Positions 52,801-62,273 of a DNA stretch of 62,273 nt are shown piece after piece. Position numbers and translations under genes: made by a program. Origin of the DNA: Burkholderiales bacterium (GTDB lineage Bacteria > Pseudomonadota > Gammaproteobacteria > Burkholderiales > JAEUOS01); assembly GCA_947473125.1 (NCBI GenBank), contig CANJDH010000018.1, positions 1 through 62,273 on the forward strand, in the 5' to 3' direction. The notes under the pieces are model-generated. The model did no database searches and was not told where the DNA came from. It saw only the letters and a program-made list of their open reading frames with translations. Position 1 is the first letter of the stretch, and each line of letters begins with the position of its first letter.

Positions 52801-53547
52801 ATGGCCCTGACCACCGCCCTGATCGAGGTTCTCAAGCGCGAACTCAAAAGCCGGGACATCACCTACGCCGACCTGGCCAGGAAGCTTGACCTGTCCGAGG
52901 CGAGCATCAAGCGCATGTTTTCGGCCAAGGATTTCATGCTGTCGCGCCTTGATGAAATTTGCGAATACGCAGGCATTGAGTTTGCCGACCTGGCGCGGGC
53001 TGTGGAGGCGCGCGACTCCTTGCTGATGCAGTTGACGCCCGAGCAGGAAAAGGAGCTGGCCAACGATGTCAAGCTGATGCTGGTGGCGGTGGCGGCGATC
53101 CATCACCTGACGTTCGAGCAGATCGTCCAGTCGTACCAATTTACCGAAGCGGAGCTGATCGGTCTGCTGGCGCGCCTCGACAAGCTCAAGATCGTGGAGT
53201 TGCAAGCGCACAACCGCATCAAGCCGTTGGTGGCAAAGGCATTTACCTGGTTGCCGCAGGGGCCGATCCAGATGTTTTTTTATGCCCAGGCACAGGCCGA
53301 CTTTTTCCGTTCGCGCTTTGACGGCGAAGGCGAGGCGCTGGTATTTGCGAGTGGCCGCCTGCCGCCGGCGGCCAGTGCGCAGCTGGCCGACCGTTTGCGC
53401 CGTACCGTCCAGGAGTTTCGCGATGCGCACCATGAAAACCTCAAGCTGCCTCTCGACAAACGTCCGGTAATGAGCATCCTTGTTGCGATGCGGCAGTGGG
53501 AGTTGGGGGCCTTTCGGGAGTTGCGGCGCAAATTGCCGAAAACCTGA
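52801..53547 (+). CDS. XRE-type helix-turn-helix regulator with C-terminal domain
   Basis: A 248-residue regulator. Residues about 22-46 form the Cro/CI-type helix-turn-helix (TYADLARKLDLSEASIKRMF). The rest is a helical domain rich in Leu and charged residues, with no known ligand motif seen. It ends 87 bases before atpI. Similar XRE proteins in betaproteobacteria often sit alone; whether it affects the atp operon is unknown. Confidence 0.85.
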   Translation: MALTTALIEVLKRELKSRDITYADLARKLDLSEASIKRMFSAKDFMLSRLDEICEYAGIEFADLARAVEARDSLLMQLTPEQEKELANDVKLMLVAVAAIHHLTFEQIVQSYQFTEAELIGLLARLDKLKIVELQAHNRIKPLVAKAFTWLPQGPIQMFFYAQAQADFFRSRFDGEGEALVFASGRLPPAASAQLADRLRRTVQEFRDAHHENLKLPLDKRPVMSILVAMRQWELGAFRELRRKLPKT

Positions 53548-53574
53548 GTCTTATATAAGACCAGGCAGTTGAGA

Positions 53575-53604
53575 TTGACCCTGTGCCCTTGATTTATATA
53601 TAAT
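53575..53604 (+). promoter_or_regulatory. Main promoter of the ATP synthase operon
   Basis: TTGACC (53575-53580), an 18-base spacer and a perfect TATAAT (53599-53604) lie 29 bases before the atpI start. AT-rich flanks support strong melting. It should drive atpI through atpC. Confidence 0.75.
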
Positions 53605-53633
53605 GCGGGGCTTTGCGGCAGCGGGAGCTTGAA

Positions 53634-54023
53634 GTGTGGCGGCAATTTCGCCCGATCTTCGGGTTTCAGGCACTGGCGACCGCAGTCATGGCGATGCTGG
53701 CGGGTGGGCTCGCGGGTAACCATGGCGCGGCATCGGCCGGGTTGGGTGGATTGGTGAGCATCATCGCGGGCTTCGGTTTTGCGCTGATGGTGGCCAAAAA
53801 CAAGACACGGACAGCAGGGGAAGTATTGCGGGATGCGTTTCGGGCCGAGGCGGTCAAGATTGCGCTTGGGTTTGGATTGCTCTGGCTGGTGTTTCGGGTG
53901 TATCAGGACGTGGTGGCAGTGGCGCTTGTTGGCGCATTTTGCGTGACCATCCTGATTTTTAGCATGGCGATTTTCGTGGGCGACCCGAATTCGTCGAAGC
54001 AGGTAACAGATAAAGAATCGTAG
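53634..54023 (+). CDS. atpI: ATP synthase subunit I (AtpI)
   Basis: A 129-residue membrane protein with four spans: IFGFQALATAVMAMLAGGLA, GLGGLVSIIAGFGFALMVAK, KIALGFGLLWLVFRVYQDVV and ALVGAFCVTILIFSMAIFVG. It helps assemble the c-ring and is the usual first gene of the operon. The start is GTG, with GGGAGC upstream; a start at 53613 is unsupported. Confidence 0.88.
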   Translation: MWRQFRPIFGFQALATAVMAMLAGGLAGNHGAASAGLGGLVSIIAGFGFALMVAKNKTRTAGEVLRDAFRAEAVKIALGFGLLWLVFRVYQDVVAVALVGAFCVTILIFSMAIFVGDPNSSKQVTDKES

Positions 54024-54038
54024 AGCGGGTTGAATGCC

Positions 54039-55210
<1,172 letters not shown>

Positions 55211-55247
55211 GCGCCTTTCCTGAGATGTCCCATTCAGGGGAGAAACC

Positions 55248-55718
55248 ATGAATATCAATTTAACGCTGCTGTCGCAAGCGGTCGCGTTCGGCATTTTCAT
55301 CTGGTTCACCAAGGCATTCGTGTGGCCGCCGCTGCTCAAGGCCATCGAAGACCGCCAGAAGACAATTGCCGACGGACTCGCCGCCGCTGAAAAAGGCAAG
55401 GCGGCAGAGGCCGATGCGAAACAGCGCATCGAAGCCGAACTGGCCGCCTCACGCACGCAGAACCAGGGCCGTCTGGCAGATGCCGAGAAGCAGGCGCACG
55501 CGCTGATCGAGCAGGCCAAGAAGGATGCCGAGACCGAGAAGGCGCGCATTGTCGCTCAGGCCAGGGCAGAAGCCGCACAGGAAGTGCAGCGCGCCAAGGA
55601 GCAGCTGCGCAATGCGGTGGCTGACCTGGCCGTCAAGGGCGCAGAGCAAATCCTCAAGCGTGAAGTCAACGCCGGCGCGCATGCCGACCTGCTGACGCAG
55701 CTCAAGGCGCAACTTTAA
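55248..55718 (+). CDS. atpF: ATP synthase F0 subunit b
   Basis: A 156-residue stator subunit: an N-terminal membrane anchor [20 protein letters not shown] followed by a long charged coiled coil ([20 protein letters not shown]). It has the standard length. AGGGGAGA precedes the ATG. It lies between atpE and atpH in conserved order. Confidence 0.97.
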   Translation: MNINLTLLSQAVAFGIFIWFTKAFVWPPLLKAIEDRQKTIADGLAAAEKGKAAEADAKQRIEAELAASRTQNQGRLADAEKQAHALIEQAKKDAETEKARIVAQARAEAAQEVQRAKEQLRNAVADLAVKGAEQILKREVNAGAHADLLTQLKAQL

Positions 55719-55738
55719 GACCCGACCGAAGAGCACAT

Positions 55739-56278
55739 ATGGCCGAACTTTCCACCATCGCCCGTCCCTACGCTGAAGCGGCGTTTCGCATCGCCCGGGA
55801 CGGAGACCTGAATGCCTGGAACGCCCTGATTGCCGAATTGGGCGCGGTTGCCGATCGTCCGGAAATGCGCGCGCTGGTGCTTGATCCGAACGTGGGCGCC
55901 GACAAGCTGTATGGCGTCTTCGCCGGCGTACTCAAGTCGCCGTTGCCCACCGAAGGCCAGAATTTCCTGCGCTTGCTGGTGGAAAACGACCGCGTTGCGG
56001 CGCTGCCGGAAATCGCCAGCCAGTTCGTGGCGCTCAAGAACAAGCTCGAAGGTTCGGCCGAAGCCGAGATCACCACGGCGTTTCCGATGAGTGACGCGCA
56101 AGTGGCTGATCTGGTCTCCGGCCTTGCCAAGAAATTCGGCGGCCTCAAACTCAAATCGCATGTCAACGTCGATGCCAGCCTGATTGGCGGCGTGCGCGTG
56201 GTTGTCGGCGACGAAGTATTCGACACTTCGATCAAGGCACAGTTGGAGCGCATGCGCATCAGCCTGCTGGCGGCCTGA
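55739..56278 (+). CDS. atpH: ATP synthase F1 subunit delta
   Basis: A 179-residue peripheral-stalk subunit: ELSTIARPYAEAAFRIAR at the N-terminus and the C-terminal GGVRVVVGDEVFDTSIKAQL motif. It links subunit b to the alpha3beta3 head. It follows atpF by 20 bases; a 99-base gap precedes atpA. Confidence 0.97.
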   Translation: MAELSTIARPYAEAAFRIARDGDLNAWNALIAELGAVADRPEMRALVLDPNVGADKLYGVFAGVLKSPLPTEGQNFLRLLVENDRVAALPEIASQFVALKNKLEGSAEAEITTAFPMSDAQVADLVSGLAKKFGGLKLKSHVNVDASLIGGVRVVVGDEVFDTSIKAQLERMRISLLAA

Positions 56279-56377
56279 CCGGCCGCGGCGATTTGCGCAG
56301 CTTCCTGATTCAGATACATATTGACCCGTCCAGAGCAGCATTTGCGTCCCCAGATTACGTAATTCCAGGAGTCCACC

Positions 56378-57925
56378 ATGAATCTCAATCCTTCCGAAAT
56401 CAGCGAACTGCTCAAGAGCCGCATCGCCGGCCTGAACACGACGACTGACCTGCGCACCCAGGGCACCGTGGTGTCCGTGACCGACGGCATCTGCCGCGTA
56501 CACGGCTTGTCGAGCGCGATGCAGGGCGAAATGCTCGAATTCCCGGGCAATACCTTCGGCCTTGCCTTGAACCTCGAGCGCGACTCGGTCGGTGCCGTGG
56601 TGCTCGGCTCCTACGAACACATCTCGGAAGGCGACACGGTCAAAGCCACCGGGCGCATTCTGGACGTGCCGGTCGGCCCCGAGCTGCTCGGTCGCGTCGT
56701 CAACGCGCTGGGCGAGCCGATCGACGGCAAAGGCCCGGTCAACGCCAAAGAGCGTGACGTGGTCGAAAAAGTTGCACCGGGCGTGATGTCGCGCAAATCG
56801 GTGTCGCAGCCGGTGCAGACCGGTTTGAAGTCGATTGACGCCATGGTGCCGGTCGGCCGCGGCCAGCGCGAACTGATCATTGGCGACCGCCAGACCGGCA
56901 AGACTGCCGTGGCGGTGGACACCATCATCAACCAGAAGGGCAAGGACCTGATGTGCATCTACGTCGCGGTCGGCCAAAAGGCCTCGACCGTCGCCAACGT
57001 GGTGCGCAAGCTTGAAGAACACGGCGCCCTGTCGTACACCATCGTGGTGGCGGCTACCGCGTCCGACTCGGCAGCGATGCAGTTCATCGCCCCGTACGCC
57101 GGCTGCACCATGGGCGAGTATTTCCGCGATCGCGGCCAGGACGCCCTGATCATTTATGACGACTTGACGCGTCAGGCCTGGGCCTATCGCCAGATCTCCC
57201 TGCTGCTGCGCCGCCCGCCGGGCCGCGAAGCGTATCCCGGCGACGTGTTCTACCTGCACTCGCGCCTGCTGGAACGTGCCGCGCGCGTCAATGAAGAGTA
57301 TGTCGAGAAATTCACCAAGGGTGCGGTCAAGGGCAAGACCGGTTCGCTCACCGCCCTGCCGGTGATCGAAACCCAGGCCGGCGACGTGTCCGCCTTCGTG
57401 CCGACCAACGTGATTTCGATTACCGACGGCCAGATCTTCCTCGAGACCGACCTGTTCAATGCCGGTATCCGCCCCGCCATCAACGCCGGCGTGTCGGTGT
57501 CGCGCGTCGGCGGCGCGGCCCAGACCAAGATCATGAAGCGCAAGGACACCGGCGCCGGCGTGCGTCTGGCGCTCGCGCAGTATCGCGAGCTGGCCGCGTT
57601 TGCCCAGTTTGCCTCCGATCTCGACGAAGCCACCCGCAAGCAGCTCGAGCGTGGCCGCATGGTGACCGAGCTGATGAAGCAGATCCAGTACGCGCCGATG
57701 GAAGTGTGGGAAATGGCGTTGACCCTGTTCGCGGTCAACAACAATTACATGGACGACGTCGAAGTCAAACAGGCGCTTTCGTTCGAGAAAAACCTGCGCG
57801 AATACGTCAAGTCCAAGCACGGCGCGCTGGTCGAATCGATTGCCAAGGCCGCGAACCTGTCGGAAGCGGATGAAAAAGCGCTGCACGCGGCAGTTGCCGA
57901 ATTCAAGAAAAACGGCACGTTCTAA
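56378..57925 (+). CDS. atpA: ATP synthase F1 subunit alpha
   Basis: A 515-residue non-catalytic nucleotide-binding subunit. P-loop [38 protein letters not shown] and the signature [17 protein letters not shown]. Full length. A good AGGAGT element lies upstream. Confidence 0.99.
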   Translation: MNLNPSEISELLKSRIAGLNTTTDLRTQGTVVSVTDGICRVHGLSSAMQGEMLEFPGNTFGLALNLERDSVGAVVLGSYEHISEGDTVKATGRILDVPVGPELLGRVVNALGEPIDGKGPVNAKERDVVEKVAPGVMSRKSVSQPVQTGLKSIDAMVPVGRGQRELIIGDRQTGKTAVAVDTIINQKGKDLMCIYVAVGQKASTVANVVRKLEEHGALSYTIVVAATASDSAAMQFIAPYAGCTMGEYFRDRGQDALIIYDDLTRQAWAYRQISLLLRRPPGREAYPGDVFYLHSRLLERAARVNEEYVEKFTKGAVKGKTGSLTALPVIETQAGDVSAFVPTNVISITDGQIFLETDLFNAGIRPAINAGVSVSRVGGAAQTKIMKRKDTGAGVRLALAQYRELAAFAQFASDLDEATRKQLERGRMVTELMKQIQYAPMEVWEMALTLFAVNNNYMDDVEVKQALSFEKNLREYVKSKHGALVESIAKAANLSEADEKALHAAVAEFKKNGTF

Positions 57926-57949
57926 GCATCGGCGTCACGGAGAACGGTC

Positions 57950-58828
57950 ATGGCAGGTTCCAAGGAAATCCGCACCAAGATCAAGAGCGTGCAAAACACG
58001 CGCAAGATCACCAAGGCGATGGAAATGGTCGCCGCATCGAAAATGCGGCGTGCCCAGCAACGCATGCGCGCGGCGCGTCCGTATGGCGACAAGATCCGCA
58101 ATATCGCGGCGCACATGTCGAGCGCCAACCCGGAGTATCGCCACCCGTTCCTGGTCAAGCGTGCACAGGTCAAGAACGCCGGCATCATCGTCGTCACGAC
58201 CGACAAGGGCCTGTGCGGCGGCCTCAACACCAATGTGCTGCGCATGGTCACGGCCAAGCTCAAGGAACTTGAGGCCGCCGGCGTCGGCATCGAGACCACC
58301 GCGATCGGCAACAAGGGTTTCGGCTTCCTCGGTCGCATCGGCGCAAAAGTGGTGTCGCACGCGATCCAGATCGGTGACAAGCCGCACCTTGACAAGCTGA
58401 TCGGCCCGGTCAAGGTGCAGCTCGACGCCTACGCGGCCGGCAAGATCGACGTGGTGTACCTGGCCTACACCGGCTTCATCAACACCATGAAGCAGGAGCC
58501 GCAGATCGAGCAGCTGTTGCCTTTGACGGCGGACAAGTTCAAGCAATCCGATACCGAGAAAGGCGCCTACGGCTGGGACTACATCTACGAGCCCGATGCC
58601 AAGGCGGTGATCGACGAACTGCTCACGCGTTACGTCGAGGCGATTGTCTACCAGGCCGTGACCGAGAACATGGCGTCCGAGCAGTCGGCGCGCATGGTGG
58701 CGATGAAGTCGGCGTCGGATAACGCAAAGAAAGTCATTGAAGATCTGCAACTGACCTACAACAAGGCGCGTCAGGCGGCGATCACCAAGGAATTGTCTGA
58801 AATTGTCGGCGGCGCAGCAGCAGTCTGA
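57950..58828 (+). CDS. atpG: ATP synthase F1 subunit gamma
   Basis: A 292-residue central-stalk subunit: [20 protein letters not shown] with [13 protein letters not shown] at the N-terminus, [10 protein letters not shown], and the C-terminal helix [19 protein letters not shown]. It turns inside the alpha3beta3 head. It starts 24 bases after atpA. Confidence 0.99.
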   Translation: MAGSKEIRTKIKSVQNTRKITKAMEMVAASKMRRAQQRMRAARPYGDKIRNIAAHMSSANPEYRHPFLVKRAQVKNAGIIVVTTDKGLCGGLNTNVLRMVTAKLKELEAAGVGIETTAIGNKGFGFLGRIGAKVVSHAIQIGDKPHLDKLIGPVKVQLDAYAAGKIDVVYLAYTGFINTMKQEPQIEQLLPLTADKFKQSDTEKGAYGWDYIYEPDAKAVIDELLTRYVEAIVYQAVTENMASEQSARMVAMKSASDNAKKVIEDLQLTYNKARQAAITKELSEIVGGAAAV

Positions 58829-58866
58829 TCAGCGGCCGTTTGTTCGAATTTAAAAGTACGAGGTAA

Positions 58867-60294
<1,428 letters not shown>

Positions 60295-60335
60295 GCAGCC
60301 CATCGCGAAAAGTACGGAAAAGGCGGTAAAGCCAC

Positions 60336-60749
60336 ATGTCCACCATCCACGTAGACGTCGTCAGCGCCGAGGAAGCGATTTTCTCGGGTGACGCAAAGTT
60401 TGTCGCGCTGCCGGGCGAAGCGGGCGAGCTCGGGATCTACCCCAAGCACGCGCCGCTGATCACCCGCATCAAGCCGGGCGCGGTGCGCATTCACAAGGCC
60501 GACGACACCGAGGAGTTCGTGTTTGTCGCCGGCGGGATTCTCGAAGTCCAGCCGAACGTCATCACGGTGCTTGCCGACACGGCAATCCGCGGCCATGACC
60601 TCGACGAAGCCAAGGCCAGTGAAGCATTGAAACTGGCCGAAGAAGCGCGTGCCAACGCCAAGAACGAAATCGATTTTGCCAAGGCAACTTCCGAGTTTGC
60701 CATCATGGCGGCGCAGATTGCCGCGATTCGGAAACTGCGCGGCAAGTAA
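60336..60749 (+). CDS. atpC: ATP synthase F1 subunit epsilon
   Basis: A 137-residue rotor subunit: [20 protein letters not shown] and [19 protein letters not shown] in the beta-barrel domain, then a C-terminal two-helix regulatory part. It is the last gene of the operon, followed by an intrinsic terminator. Confidence 0.98.
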   Translation: MSTIHVDVVSAEEAIFSGDAKFVALPGEAGELGIYPKHAPLITRIKPGAVRIHKADDTEEFVFVAGGILEVQPNVITVLADTAIRGHDLDEAKASEALKLAEEARANAKNEIDFAKATSEFAIMAAQIAAIRKLRGK

Positions 60750-60770
60750 CGCTCGTCTCAAGAAAAACAA

Positions 60771-60795
60771 AGCCCGCACAGTGCGGGCTTTTTTA
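60771..60795 (+). terminator. Intrinsic terminator of the ATP synthase operon
   Basis: AGCCCGC, loop ACAGT region, GCGGGCT followed by six T, 22 bases after the atpC stop. The A-run on its left lets it also end the convergent DUF2442 transcript. Confidence 0.9.
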
Positions 60796-60804
60796 TTAAT
60801 CCAC

Positions 60805-61239
60805 TCACACTTCTTGAACCAGTCGCGGCCGTCCGCCTTTCGCGCCATTGGCGCGCGCCGCGACCGCTTTCCGCTCCGACACCGCTTTACCACCGGTGGA
60901 AGCAAGTTCGCGTATCCACATACGTGAGCCGAATATCCCTGCCAGCAATCCCGCGACGGTCAAGTCGGCATCCAGCTTGGGCCAATGCAGCCCCGTGCCT
61001 TTGGGTGAGACGACGATCTCTTTGAGGTCGGCTTTCTTTGCGCGCGCCAGTCCTTGCGCTATTTGCGGAGGGAAAGCGAATTGCGTGCCGTTGGTCAAAT
61101 CGACCACGATGCGTCCCGCCTTTTCATCGTAGTGTGCGGCGCGCGCGTGCGGCTCGTTCGACAACACGCGAGTGCCGCGCTTGGCTGCCAGCGGTGCGTT
61201 GCGCGCGATTTCCAGCTCGATCCATTTTTCAGTAGCCAT
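60805..61239 (-). CDS. DUF2442 domain protein
   Basis: A 144-residue protein with the DUF2442 core: AHYDEKAGRIVVDLTNGTQF, FPPQIAQGLARAKKADLKEI and GLHWPKLDADLTVAGLL. The C-terminal tail is Lys/Arg/Gly-rich. DUF2442 proteins often lie beside toxin-like or DUF4160 genes; here it follows the BrnA gene by 27 bases on the same strand and may be co-transcribed. Role unknown. Confidence 0.82.
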   Translation of the reverse strand: MATEKWIELEIARNAPLAAKRGTRVLSNEPHARAAHYDEKAGRIVVDLTNGTQFAFPPQIAQGLARAKKADLKEIVVSPKGTGLHWPKLDADLTVAGLLAGIFGSRMWIRELASTGGKAVSERKAVAARANGAKGGRPRLVQEV

Positions 61240-61266
61240 GAATCTTTCTCCAACGGCCGGGGAAGC

Positions 61267-61623
61267 TCAGCCACTTGCATGCGATATACGGCGGCGGCGC
61301 GATGCAGGCTGATGTGCAATCAGCCACTCCTTGAGGATGGTGTTTATCCGGGTTTGCCAACCCGGTCCGTCGGCCCGGAATGCTGCGAGAACTTCGGGGT
61401 CGAGCCGGATGGCGACCTGCTCTTTGGTTGGATTTTTGTTTTTCCCGCGTGCCTTCCGCAGCGCGCCGATGGTGGCGGCGACGCCGCCACCGGGTGTGAC
61501 AACGCCACGCTTCCAGTCGATTTTGTCGGCTGTATCTGAAGGCGCGGCGGCCGCCTTGGCGGCGGCGACTTGCGCAGGGCTAAAGACTTTCGAAGTAATT
61601 TTGGATTTGCGAGCGGTCTGCAT
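61267..61623 (-). CDS. brnA: BrnA family antitoxin
   Basis: A 118-residue antitoxin. The BrnA signature DWKRGVVTPGGGVAATIGAL and the C-terminal ribbon-helix-helix KEQVAIRLDPEVLAAFRADG with GWQTRINTILKEWL are clear. The N-terminus is Lys/Ala-rich. It overlaps the toxin gene by 44 bases, in the toxin-first order usual for brnTA. It neutralises BrnT and represses the operon. Confidence 0.9.
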   Translation of the reverse strand: MQTARKSKITSKVFSPAQVAAAKAAAAPSDTADKIDWKRGVVTPGGGVAATIGALRKARGKNKNPTKEQVAIRLDPEVLAAFRADGPGWQTRINTILKEWLIAHQPASRRRRISHASG

Positions 61624-61846
61624 AGCGGCACGAGATCAAATGGGCGGCGTCTTGCCGCGCGGTCCAAACCAGAAAGATGACGCGTCCACGCCACATCGCC
61701 AAACTCTGCAACCGCAGTTCACCGTAGGCTTCGCGATCATCTTCCACCGTGATCATCGGGAAATCGAAGGCGCTCTCAAGTTCGGCAAGGTCAATCCGGT
61801 GTTTCCTGAGATTGATCTTGCGCTTGGGCTCGTCCCAGGTGATCAT
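61580..61846 (-). CDS. brnT: BrnT family toxin
   Basis: An 88-residue RelE-fold ribonuclease toxin: MITWDEPKRKINLRKHRIDL, LESAFDFPMITVEDDREAYG, MWRGRVIFLVWTAR and the C-terminal ISCRYADRSQIQNYFE with conserved Arg. BrnT blocks translation by RNA cleavage. Here it lies behind the atp operon with its own promoter region. Confidence 0.92.
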   Translation of the reverse strand: MITWDEPKRKINLRKHRIDLAELESAFDFPMITVEDDREAYGELRLQSLAMWRGRVIFLVWTARQDAAHLISCRYADRSQIQNYFESL

Positions 61847-61854
61847 TAGTCATA

Positions 61855-61866
61855 ATGTATATGCAT
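61855..61866 (-). promoter_or_regulatory. Candidate brnTA operator/promoter region
   Basis: ATGTATATGCAT (61855-61866), a near-palindrome, lies directly before the brnT start in an AT-rich patch; the minus strand offers -10-like CATTAT and TATACA hexamers. It is a likely binding site for BrnA. The remaining 130 bases up to the next gene show nothing recognisable. Confidence 0.35.
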
Positions 61867-61997
61867 TTTGATATGGGGTCAAGCACTGAAATTTACCGCA
61901 CTCGCATTTGCCCAAGCAGGTGCGCGGGCCGGCGCCCTGCCGATCCAGCACGGGCCTCAGTGGCCCTTTTGGGTGGCGACTACAGGTTGATGCAGCT

Positions 61998-62273
61998 TTA
62001 TGCGTGCATCAACTCCCACATCCTTGCCGACGTGAGCGGCATCTGCAGCTTGGGTGCGCGATCCTGCATGCCGTTGCGTGCCAGGGCATCGGCGACCGCA
62101 TTCACCACCGAAGGCGTAGCCCCGATGGTGCCCAGCTCGCCCACACCCTTCACGCCCAGCACGTTGGTGAGGCAAGGCGTGGACTGGTCCATTTGCGTGT
62201 TGAACAGTGGCGCCAAGTCGGCGCGCGGCAGCGTGTAGTCCATCAGGCTGCCGGCCAATGCCTGGCCCGACTC
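61998..62273 (-). CDS. Xanthine dehydrogenase family, molybdopterin-binding large subunit (C-terminal fragment)
   Basis: The gene runs off the right edge; the last 91 codons are present. SGQALAGSLMDYTLPRADLA, NVLGVKGVGELGTIGATPSV and VNAVADALAR are the C-terminal signature of CoxL/XdhB-type molybdenum hydroxylases, including the E-L-G-T near the active-site Glu (GVGELG). These enzymes hydroxylate aldehydes, purines, CO or aromatic heterocycles. The substrate cannot be inferred from this end alone. Confidence 0.88.
   Translation of the reverse strand, partial: ESGQALAGSLMDYTLPRADLAPLFNTQMDQSTPCLTNVLGVKGVGELGTIGATPSVVNAVADALARNGMQDRAPKLQMPLTSARMWELMHA

Noticed and set aside
55715-57886. 723-codon open frame on the minus strand opposite atpH and atpA
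   Set aside because: Antisense shadow of conserved ATP synthase genes; no start region or domain.

Overview
The window comes from a high-GC betaproteobacterium, most likely Burkholderiales. The evidence is the gene order around the replication origin (gyrB-dnaN-dnaA | rpmH-rnpA-yidD-yidC-mnmE ... mnmG-rsmG-parA-parB ... atpIBEFHAGDC), protein features such as the DnaA N-terminus, and several periplasmic Bug/TctC-type binding proteins, an expansion typical of Bordetella-, Achromobacter- and Variovorax-like genomes. The species cannot be named from sequence reading alone.

Layout. (1) 1-14.7 kb is accessory metabolism: the start of an RND efflux lipoprotein, a secreted-type amidohydrolase, a ParE-like toxin/antitoxin pair, an enoyl-CoA hydratase, two Bug receptors, an RraA-family protein, a complete TRAP transporter, an Ldh-type dehydrogenase, an NTF2-like protein, a flavin monooxygenase-like protein, a HCCA isomerase-like protein and TerC. 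(2) 14.8-24.5 kb is the origin core. The dnaA-dnaN gap carries a clustered set of DnaA boxes beside an AT-rich stretch and is the best oriC candidate. (3) 24.6-32.2 kb holds a Bug receptor, an AbrB-family permease, tam, a thioesterase, a GST, pckG and a secreted beta-propeller protein flanked by two ParB-binding parS sites, one perfect. (4) 32.3-36.6 kb is mnmG-rsmG-parA-parB. (5) 36.7-53.5 kb separates parB from the atp operon, two blocks often adjacent in relatives. It contains a truncated araC, an AT-richer restriction-modification island, and a divergent gene cluster resembling phthalate or isophthalate catabolism: Rieske oxygenase, reductase, Gfo/Idh/MocA dehydrogenase, MarR regulator, Rieske ferredoxin, fumarylacetoacetase-fold hydrolase, dihydroxyphthalate-decarboxylase-like protein and Bug receptor. 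(6) 53.6-60.8 kb is the full F-type ATP synthase operon with its own promoter and terminator. (7) 60.8-62.3 kb has a DUF2442 protein, a BrnT/BrnA toxin-antitoxin pair and the C-terminal end of a xanthine-dehydrogenase-type large subunit.

How it fits together. The origin, ParAB/parS and ATP synthase blocks are housekeeping. The accessory genes point to an organism living on organic and aromatic acids, with many binding-protein-dependent uptake systems feeding CoA-, oxygenase- and dehydrogenase-based pathways. Decay is visible: two broken Bug genes, a frameshifted Ig-like repeat protein, a beheaded araC regulator and a possible ankyrin scrap. A four-copy intergenic REP-like repeat was also found. 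No rRNA, complete tRNA, CRISPR array or intact insertion sequence was seen.
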